A stretch of DNA of 64,000 nt from Maylandia zebra. Lineage: Eukaryota; Chordata; Actinopteri; Cichliformes; Cichlidae. The notes under the pieces were generated by a model that saw only the letters and a list, made by a program, of their open reading frames with translations, was not told the DNA's origin and made no database searches. This document shows, piece by piece, positions 1-10,900 of the stretch (positions are counted from its first letter, which is position 1; every line of letters starts with the position of its first letter). The stretch is taken from assembly GCF_041146795.1 (NCBI RefSeq), contig NC_135176.1, forward strand, positions 28,405,786 through 28,469,785. Reading direction: 5' to 3'. The position numbers and the translations under genes are program-made.

Positions 1-136
1 AGCAGAAACAAAGAACATGTGTATCACATACGCGACCCGTCATATTAGGGTTTAAACCTGATTCCTTTAATAAATTATAAATGTTTTTTTTTTCCCATTT
101 AATTTGTGAATTGGATGCTTTGGGTTTGAATATTTT

Positions 137-139
<3 letters not shown>

Positions 140-181
<42 letters not shown>
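140..181. repeat. (GT)n microsatellite
   Basis: About 20 GT units sit immediately before the acceptor of the first visible arhgef12 exon, taking the place of part of a normal polypyrimidine tract. Confidence 0.9.
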
Positions 182-183
<2 letters not shown>

Positions 184-187
184 ACAG

Positions 188-742
188 AGAAGCGAAGGCT
201 GGACTTGATCCCAGACAGCCTGTGTAAACAGTACATTCAGACGTTACAGGACGCGCTGTTACCAGACCTGCACAAGAACCTGGAAGACTTCAGGTAGCTG
301 TCATTCAGCTGTTAAATTTATTCTTATAATGAATGTTTAACCTGAATATTTTCCTGGCAGATATCTGATACATGTCTGTGTAAAGTAATATTTCTCTATG
401 TACATGCGCTCGGTGTGCAGACAGAAGCGCAGCATGGGTCTGACGCTGGCCGAAGACGAGCTCTGTAAGTTGGACTCTGAGCCAGGAAGAGACCAGCAGG
501 CCTTGGAGAAAGAATGCTCCTGTGCTGAACACATCCTCTTCAAGATAGAGGATATCCTGTAAGTCTCTGAGCCACAAAGACACCTAGATGTGTATTTTTA
601 ACCCCTATGCTCCTTTCTGATTGTATTTTTTTTTTTTTAAAACAAACAAAAAAAACACCCACACAGACGTGCATCATGTGATTGTGTGTGTGTGTGTGTG
701 ATTTTGCAGGTTGACATCACAGAGCTCAGAAGAGGAGAAGTG
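188..742 (+). CDS. arhgef12: arhgef12 exons at the end of the RGS-like region (3 exons)
   Basis: Exons 188-293, 421-558 and 710-742 encode the distal RGS-homology segment. It starts at about RRLDLIPDSLCKQYIQTLQD and continues into KRSMGLTLAEDELCKLD. In LARG this region binds activated G-alpha-12/13. The third exon is a 33-bp microexon (LTSQSSEEEK) whose last two bases form a Trp codon with the next exon. The first exon's acceptor follows a (GT)n tract at about 140-180. Its exact first base (188) is an inference from the AG and the frame. Confidence 0.85.
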
Positions 743-1830
743 GTAAGAGGAGGGAGTTTTATATTTTATATCATCAGGCAGCTGCAGGATACTCAGTGTG
801 AATGATTTTCGGGAAGTTTTATAGTTTCTGTTCTGTTATGATATTTATAAATCATTGTCCCATCTGTGACTAAATGTTAAGACAGAATATCTCAAACAAA
901 GTCTGTGTGAGCACAGTTTTATATCTTTGAACAAATAAATAAGTCTGTCACATGTAAGATAAAATTAATCATAGAGGTGCTTTACTCACAAATATTTTGA
1001 CATCAGGGCAAATTTCATTGCTCGAAAATGAAAGTTGTACTGATGCCTCTGATGCCACGTCTCCATCGGCTCAACATCATTCATTAACTTCCCCTGAATG
1101 ATCTTGTTGGACGTTCTTAAAAAATAAAGGGTGGGTGGGGAAAAGAAATCTTGCACATGGGAAAGAATAAGACAGTCATAAAGCTCTGATACACCATGCA
1201 AGAGACCCAAATGCGGAATCTCTTGCCCCCAGTGGTGACATCTTGTACTGCACCCATCACACCACAGCTTTACATTGCAACACACTATAAAACCGTTGTT
1301 TGTTGTTTTATGTAGGCCCCCCCTCCCCCAACACTGATGACTGGTAAATGGTTTTCCAGTCATCAGTGTTGGGAGAAAAAGACGTGTGTTTTTACTGCTC
1401 AGCTGTAAAAGACTGACGAGATACTGTCGTCCGCCCTGCAGACATGCAAACAGGTGGCGTAGACACATAAGCTTGTGAACGAGGCAACATAGGAGTTTAA
1501 AATTGATACTATAGATCCACTGGTCCACCGGTATTTCTTTTGTTTATTGCAATAATATGATGGATATTTCTTTCTTTGTAAGAGATGGTCTGTCTGAAAG
1601 AACGTCCGTCTGTTATTAATACTGTGATCATTAAGAGCTGCTGCATAGATGAGAAAATCAGCAGCACGTGTTCTGTGTTACACTGCTACACATTGTGTGT
1701 CTCTTATTGCAGGCAAACAATGCAGTATGTGATTCTCACCTACATGAAGCACCTCGGAGTGAAAGTGAAGGAGCATCGAGGCCTCGAACACAAACGTGCT
1801 CGCATCACTTTCCTCCCCAGGATTAAGGTG

Positions 1831-1920
<90 letters not shown>

Positions 1921-4900
1921 CCTATACAGAATAATGCAATCATTATACAATTCCACTAATGAGTAAGTAGTTAAGTGCATGGTTCAATGGATGGATGGAT
2001 CTATGGGAAGTCACTGACTTATCAATTATCATCGATGTTCTTTATTAGCCTTAAAAACCTTTTTTGAGATTTACTTTGTTGTCTTTAAAAAAATAGTTCC
2101 TAGATAAACATGTTTTGATTTGTTTTGTTTTGTTTTTTCATGAGAAAAATATGAAGTCTGAGAAGTGGGTGAGAGGAAGGTGAAAATAATAAACAATATA
2201 ATAAACAATAATAATAATAAACTTTGTCTGGCTGGTCACTTTTGGATTCAGCATTTTAGATTCAATTAAAAGTTAAAAAACACTCGAACATCCTCTGAAG
2301 TAGATCGTTTTTTGAGTTTACTGTAGTGCAGTTTATTGATCTTCCACAACTAAGAGCAGAGTCAAATAAACAAAGACAACGTCAGGGTGTGAGACCTTAA
2401 GCACATGCAGCACAGAGACAAAGAGAAAGCTAGGAGCCACTTACTCCTCCTGTCTGTGCTAATTAGCCTTTCCAGTGCGTTTAGCATGGAAACACCTCTC
2501 ATCTGGGTTACTCCCAGTATGTTCAGCTTGCTTCCCTGTGTATTCTGGCCACTGAATGTATGAGAACCTCCCTTCAAGGCTGTGCTGGGACAGGCAACAG
2601 TAGTTTTTCCACACAGGTGACATGTGACTGACATTTAAGTGAACTTCAGAACCGAGAATCATTTACTCCAATGTGTAACCTATAACTATTTCCATCAGTT
2701 TCCCAACATCCGCCCCCCTCGGCGTCCGAGCAGAGTGGACCCCACCCCAGGTGAGAAGAAGAAATATATATTTTAACCATGAGGTATTTGCTGGCTTATT
2801 GCATAAAGAGTTGTATCTGTGTATAATTGAGGGTGTACATACAATAACGTTATCAATGTAGTGTGTGATACTTCATGCTCATGGGTTTCTGCACAGTCGT
2901 GAAAGCTGTGGACCAGATCAAGCAGCGTCCCCCAAAGCTTCCTCAGTCGCCTCTTGGCATCTCTGAACCATCAGACCAATCCGCCACAAGTCCTGGACGG
3001 ATCCGCGATGGATCAGATACCCAATTATTGCCTGCCACCACCCTCCCTACACACAGCTCCCCCACCACTCAGGTCTCAGAGGCAGGCGGACAAGAGTCAG
3101 AATCCAGTAAGATATTCCAGTTTTTGTTCGTTATTAAATTTTGATAATTTTCTTTTATTTAATTGCCTCAATCTTCCATTACATGTGGGATGAACACAGA
3201 GTCACTCAGACACTATCTCTAGTTTCAGTAACATCTACTAAATATCCCTGCAGAATACGGATACTGTTGAATTTGTTCAAATTAAAGCTCCATTCGAGTC
3301 ATAATTGTTTCATCTTCTCTCCTTTATTCTACAGATGTCTCTCCATTCTGCATGCAGCCCAGACCAGGCGACAGTGTGCAGTCTGCTGACAACCACGACG
3401 GCGTCTCCGGTCCAACCGGCACTCAGTTTGACTTCAGCCCCTCCACAGTGGAGCATCGGGATGAAGATCAGGAGGCCTTCAGGTAGTTGAAGTTGGGGAT
3501 GCAGCTTTAAGTCTGTTTTTAAAAACATTTTTGGGCTGTGTGCCACTGTAAAGGAAATTTCTGGATTTAAAGGAAGTAACAGCATACGAATGTACAATTT
3601 GAAAGCAAAGAAAGAAAACCAAATTCAATTCAATTCAATTTTATTTATACAGCGCCAAATCACAACATCAGTCGCCTCAAGATGCTTTATATTGTAAGGT
3701 AGACCCTACAATTATACATACAGAGAAAAATCCAACAATCATATGACCCCATATGAGCAAGCACTTTGGCGATAGTGGGAAGGAAAAACTCCCTTTTAAC
3801 AGGAAGAAACCTCCGACAGAACCAGGCTCAGGGAGGGCGACCCTCTGCCGCAGCCAAATAAAAGTTGTATCCATTTTCAAAGAGTTTTTGCTTATATTGG
3901 ATATAAATAACCAAAGAGTTGTTATTATTTTTAAAAAATTTAACCTATGAATCAACATATTGGGGTCTTGTTTGTTTTCACTTTATGGTCATGGTTGTCA
4001 CGGGACAAACCATCTATTAGAAAGGTGGGTTGGGAATTTTGTCAAAATATCCTAATGATACTGATACTTTTTAAATAGTTTATTGTGTTAAATAAAAATT
4101 TAAATGCAGTAACTGTTTCCCTTTCTAATGCCACATTTATCTTTATGATAGCCAGTCTCTCTTTGTCTCTTTAGGATGGAGGTACCGGGTGACATCCAGA
4201 GTGAAGATGACCAAGGCGGAGAGGCTGAGTGTGAAGAAGATCCTCTGATCTGGCAGGGACTGGTCCCTCGAGGCGTCCTGATGAGCTTAACGCAACAAGA
4301 GATCAACCGGCAGGAAGTCATCAATGGTAAATCGCCAATATTACACATTTTTCCTAAATGATTAAAAAAAAAAAAGAAATCTGTGCTAATTTTAGCCACA
4401 TGCATGCATTTGTCCGTTCGCTCTTTAGAGCTGTTCTACACTGAGCGTGCACACTTGAGGATGCTGAAGGTGCTGGACTGTGTTTTCTGCCAGAGGCTGA
4501 ACAGGGACGGCATCCTTCCACCAGAAGACATAAAACACATCTTTATCAACCTGGAGGAAATCCTTCAGCTTCATGGTAACAATCAATTAGCTGCACGGTA
4601 ACACATTTCACACATGACTGAGTAGGGGCGTGGCTGTAATTGTGTTAATGAGACACATACTGTTTCCTTCATCTACGGCAGATTTTCATATATTCTAATT
4701 GATTGATTTTTGGATTTTGGTCATTTCATGGTCCAATGAAAAATCATTACAGGGAAGTGACTGAAAGTTACTGGATGTTACAATAAAGTAAAAGTTTATA
4801 ATGTTATAAAAACACTTACAGCACACACTTTGTCCTTGTCACGCTGCCAATGGGCCAGATCATGTAAAAAAAAAAAACTCGGAAATTTCACAGTGACACA

Positions 4901-7900
4901 CACAAATATAAAGCTGGCGTCATAGTAAATGACTGTCCATGGTCCCTTGTAGGTTAAACACGTGTGCTGACATAGTCATGACACATCATTAGTGTTCACA
5001 GCCATGCATTTTCCCTCTTAAGCCCTTAACATGAACTGATTCAGGAAAACAGTCACAGGGAGAGGAGATGGTCCAGAGTGGGAGCTATAACAAGAGGGCG
5101 TGGTTTTAAATTTCAATCCCAATCCCAAAAAATAAAAACTGAATGGAACAATTACAGATTTTGTTTCTTCATTTTGAGACGTTTAACTACTTTATGAAAA
5201 ATATTAGCTTGTTTTTATTTGATGGTAGCAATAAGTCTCAAAAAAGTCAGGACAGGGCCGTGTTTACTGCTGCGTCGCATCCCCTCTTCTTTTAACAGCT
5301 GAGGAGACCTGCTGCTGGACTTTTTGTTTGGCCTTTGGTGAGTTTGCACTGAGGAACTGAAACTTCTTTTCACTACTTACTTACTTTTCGAGCCGTTTGT
5401 TGCCCCTGTCCCTGGTTTGTGTTGCTGCCATCAAATTCAAAATGAGCTTTTTTTAAAATTATTTTTTATAAAATACTAAAAAGTCTCAGTTTTAAGATTT
5501 TATATGTTCTCTGTGTTCTAGTGTGAATAAAAGATGAGTTTATGAGATTTGCAAATCGCTGCATTCTGTTTTTATTTACTTTTTATGCAGCGTTCCAACT
5601 GTTTTGGAAATGGGGTAAAAACTTTAATTTTGTAAATGTTATGTTGCTAATCAATTAATGATTGAGAAATATGTGAGTCATCACCAAACTGAGCTAGCTG
5701 GTGAGTATTTTTGGATGTTTAAAAAAATAAAATAAAATCTTCTCGCTGTGCTCCAGTTTCTATAACAGAACAAATGACTGCAATCAGGAAGAGGAACGAG
5801 ACGTCTGTGATCGGTCAGATCGGAGATGATCTCCTGGGATGGGTAAGGCTGGCTTCTAGTATCTGTGAGAGAGGACTGAAAACAGAAACAGGGTTTATTT
5901 GTATTTTTAGTCATATTTCACCTTCTGCCCAGACTAGATAAATGGTAAAGAGGTCTTCACAATCCCCACATTACATTATCTTAAAGACTTTTGAGGTCCA
6001 TGTGTCTTTTCCCACAGCATCGCCATCAGGTCAAAATCAAAATTTGGGCAACAATTTGGGTTTAGTAAATAAATACCAGCAAACCTAAAACATTCCTATC
6101 AGCCTCAGCCTTTGTGTTTAGTCTTGATAGTGAAATATTATCCTGCTAACACGATAAAGGTACGTGTTCCAGTACCAGTGGTTGAGGCAGTAGTTTAGTG
6201 TCTACCTCATCACTTCCCTCTAATATGTTATGTGTAGATATCTAGAAATGGTCAGTTAATGTCCGAGCGGACTTACGGGTGGATGCTGTGATGGTGGAGG
6301 TGTCATAAGGCAGAGGAAATGAGTGCAAGTTCTTTGCCTGAATTATCTGGCAGGCCTTGCTTCTTTATTTATATCTAAAAGCGTCAATGTGTAAGTAGAT
6401 AACTTCTGCTGGCATGGCTGCAGGTTCTCTGTGTTGTTGTTTTTAAAAAAAATATTTTTCAGAGTTGTTACAGTAGAAATCATCAAGTACATCATGCACT
6501 CTTAGCACGTAAGCTGGTAATATTTAAGCATTTTATGCTTTCTCTGTGCACTCGCATCCAGTTCAGTGGGGAGGAAGAGCAAAAGTTAAAGAGAGCAGTG
6601 GCAACCTTCTGCAGTAACCAGCCGTCTGCACTGGAGCTCATCAAGACGAGGCAGAAGAAGGACCAGAAATTCAACCTGTTCATGCAGGTGGGTGCAAGAC
6701 TCCCACTGTAGTCTACCACCAGGAGGAAAGTGACTTTGGATGAGACAGATATTGGCAGGCAGAAGAACATTCGATTAAGTTTTAGTTAGTGTGCCAGTTC
6801 ACAACAATTGTAAGCTCGCATCATTATAGAAAAATATCCAATGAGCCGACATTCTCCAATGAGCTCGCTTTATAGCAGGAAGAGACCCGAACAAGGCTAG
6901 GGGAGTGCAGGTACTCCCCCTCACGACTGGCTGTGGGTGTAGGGACAGTGTAGGAGCTAAGGCTCTAGATCAGTCACACGAGGCTTCTAGAGAGGGGAAG
7001 AACAGGAACTTGCCTAATTTGACCCAAATTGTATCGGTCTATTCAAAAATCTAAGGAGTTTGGAAAGAAAAGCAACTGGATTTTTAAAGTTTTTTGAAGA
7101 CATTTCTCTCATCCAAGAAGTTTCTTCAGTTCTAAGACCAAACGGTGGAGAGTCCACTACTGATCATGTGCCCCAGCTCAAGGTGTGAAAAAGGGTGTGG
7201 GACAGCAAAATTAAAGATGTCCAGTGGTTTTCTTTCTGAACTCCTTAGGTAACTTTGCCCTGGATGACTGAGAACCTACACAGAGACACAGGATGAGTAA
7301 GTATCCATCTCCGTATGGAGAATGGATAAGAACGGTGGCACAGTTGGCTCCATATGAGTGACTTACATTCAGTTTATTGGAGATGCTTCATGAGTACATG
7401 CTTACTTAGGACCCTTGTACCAAGTGGCTTTTTGCAGCTTAAAGAACTTTTAAGTTACCCAGTAAATGTAACATAAGGGTAGAAGTGACAATACACACTT
7501 CATAATTAGAGGAATGTTGGTGCAATGGCCCCCCCCCCCCCCCTTTCTTTTATTTTTTATCTAAATTTTAGGACTTTGATTGAATTTGTTGTATTATTAT
7601 TCGTTAAAGATTTCATCTATCTTTTGTCTGAACCATGTTTTCTTTTGTTTCTATTTTGTATAACAAATGTCTGCATTTTGGGGCTTAAAGTAGAACATTG
7701 CAGTATCCCATAAGCTCGAATATTTCAGATTTTGTTTTATTGTCTCATATAATATCTGTTACAGAGGTTTTTTGTTGTTGACCTTCCTCATTCCTTGCTC
7801 TTCTCTTCCCTGTTGTCATTCTTCAGGAAGCTCAGAGCAACCGTTTGTGTCGCAGGCTGCAGCTCAAAGACATCATCCCTGTAGAAATGCAGAGAGTGAC

Positions 7901-10900
7901 CAAATACCCGCTCCTGCTGGATAACATTGCCAAGTACACAGGTATAAATAAGATTTTATACATTTTAGTACAGATTCTGGAAACCGATTACCCTTTTCAT
8001 TGAGGGGGAACAATTAATTTTAGTTTAATCATCAAGAACTGTTGGCTATGTTGGTTTTTTGTTCTTGTAGAGGACATTGAGGAAAGGAAAAAGGTGAAGA
8101 GAGCTGGAGACTGTTGTAAAAAGATCCTCAACCATGTCAACCAAGCTGTGAAAGAGGCTGAAAACAAACAGGTACACACATTAGAATCATCTATTTAATC
8201 ATTTTATTTAAAGATATGTGCAGATTCATACAGGCTGAGATTTGGAAGGGTATTTTATGATTTATGTTGTGTCTTAACAGCGGCTCGAGGAGTATCAGAG
8301 AAGGTTAGACTTCTCGTCTCTGAAACAGAGTGAAAACCCTGTGATCCTGGAGCTGAAGGTAACAAACTTGTTTTAATCTCTGTTTACCTTGATATTTACT
8401 CTGGATTGTTTATGAAGTTCTGCCATGTGTTGTGTTTGCAGAATCTGGACCTCACTAAGAGGAAGATGGTTCATGAGGGTCCTCTCTCCTGGAAAGTCAA
8501 TAAGGAAAAGACAATTGGTGTGTACACATCAGTATATGACAATACGATTAAAAAGACTATAATATCAGACATTTTTGTAGATTAAATACTTCTTCAGGTT
8601 TATTTTTGCATCCAAAATGAGACAGAACTTGTCAGATACACATACAGTTTTATACCACTAGTGTTTTCCTTTCAGAGCTGTACACACTCCTCCTGGAGGA
8701 CATCATGGTCTTGCTGCAGAAACAGGATGAGCGCCTGGTCCTAAAGTTTCATGGCAAAAACATGGCCAGTGTCGTCGACACCAAGCACACCTTCAGCCCC
8801 ATCATCAAACTCAACACGGTCTTGGTTCGACCTGTCGCAACTGGTAAGAACCGCAGACAAGTGGAAATGCTTTCAGGTTCGACCACACTGAGCATCTCCA
8901 TAGTGCAGTGGTTTACTCCTAACAAGCAACGCATCCCTGGTTGAAGGAGTCACAGATCCCATTAGGGGTTGTATCAGGAAGGGTGTCAGGAGACAGGAAA
9001 GCTTTGGGAGAAAAAAAGACCAGGGGAAGACGTGCAGTAAATCCCTCAGTGTGGATTCAAACAATACAATAGGTCGCCTGGTCTCCCCTGTGAGCTAAAC
9101 CATCATTTAGCTCAACATTTAGCTTAGCTTAGATTAGCATTTAGCTAAACCAGTATTTAGCTCACTGAAATAAGTTTAGAACCTATTTTGTTTTTTACCC
9201 CCATAAACACACAGAGGTAGTGTTATGTTCTCAGTTGTGTCGAAGATGCAGAAGATTTTGGTTGGCATGCCAAATTTCCTCAGCCATTGTAGGAATGACA
9301 GTTTTACTGTGAGATCCTAACTGAGGACTTAGCATGCTAACCTTAGCTTTTAACTTAACCTCACAAGTTTCTTTGTTTTTTCATGTCAGTGACATTAGTT
9401 TCTGTATATTTTTCTATGTACACACTCTATTTTGAATGTAAATGTAGCTTTTGTGTCATGTGGACCAATCCTTGTTTGAAATTTTCTCTTCGTCAGACAA
9501 CAAGTCTTTCTTTGTTCTGTCCATGTCCGAAAACGGGGCTCAGATCTACGAGCTGACGGCTCAGACGGTGTTCGATCAGAGAACGTGAGTGTCGCACCAA
9601 AACAATGCTCATGCACCTTCATCTGGTCACTTTTAGTCTGTTTCATCCAGCTGTGTCACCTCTGTTGCTCCAGGTGGCAACATCTAATCACACAGTGTGC
9701 CGAAGCCATGAAGGCCAAACCCCACAGGAGGGACACGCCTCCACCTCAGTCTGAGTGAGTCTGCTAATGCTGCAGACATTGTCACTGGTATTGTTGTTTG
9801 AGTGTGCGTGTTGTTGTTTTTTTGTTGTTGTTGTTTTTTAATTCACTGTTTACAATGTAAATGTGTTTCAGTGCGGAGCAGGATGCTATTAATATCATCA
9901 ACAATGGGATGCCTAAACTGAGCAAAGATGAGACGCCGAGTGAAAGTATCCGTTCTGCAGGTATCTATATGTGTTTGTCAGTACCAAAAGTACTGACGGA
10001 TAGATTAATTTATGGCTTTTTCAAATGATATATTAAATCAGAGATGTCAAAATAATTTTACATCATGGGTCACATGCAGCCCACTTTGATCTTAAGTGGG
10101 CCGAACCAACGTAACTCCACTGATGTTTAACTACACACACAAGTTCAATTTCAACAATACAGCTCAGTCTTTGTATGTAATAAAAAAGTGCTGCTGTAGT
10201 AAATTAATGAAATCTGTCAGCACAAATAAATAAATGTGCAAAATTATAGAAAAAAGCTCTGGTAGCTCATTGTTCATAAATCTTTCCCCCCCTGTGGACC
10301 CATTGTAAAAAATAACACTTTCTATGATAGATGATGAACTAAACGGGGAATTTGGTGTGTTTTAATTGTTAGTGTTCATCTTATATTTAATTGCTTTGGT
10401 GTAATATGGTGGAGGTAGTAGGAAAAGCTTTAAAACCTATGAAAATATAGTTAAAATACCCAAATCTATGCCCTCCAGCCGATTTGGAGTCTTTGCAAGT
10501 CTGATTCTGTTGTTGTTGTCGTTCATGGTTTTCTCTCTAACGCTTCATCACATTTTTTAATTTAAATCCCAGATATGAGCATCTCCGATAAAGTGGCCGC
10601 CTCTACTTCAGACATTCAAGATCCACCGGAGAGTCTCAACCCCTTTGATGGATTGAGATCAGAAGATGAAGAAGAGGAGCTGCCGATGACAGACGGGCAG
10701 GAGGAAGAGGAGCAGAATGGAGAGGTGGATGAAGCGGAGCTAGAGGCCTTCCTGGACGGGCAGCTGGCGGAGAGACTGCTGCAGGAAGGATCGCGGCTTG
10801 GCATTGCCCTTGAAAATGAAGAAGAGCACAATGCTTTTGTCATGCCTTGCTCCAAAGCTGAAGAAGCTCTAAAGACACGTAAGTCCTGATTACCTGTCAG

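Noticed and set aside
986..1528. 180-codon minus-strand open frame
   Set aside because: Intronic, with no family resemblance and no splice partners; it spans the hairpin at 1327-1373.
1585..1980. Open frames on both strands through the CA repeat
   Set aside because: Thr-His and Cys-Val runs are translations of the (CA)n microsatellite. Only the arhgef12 exon at 1713-1827 is real here.
3753..3950. Short frame beginning MSKHFGDSGKEKLPFNRKKP, found again near 31461 and 48517
   Set aside because: Recurs because the underlying DNA repeat recurs. It lacks starts, splice context or any sign of selection as protein.
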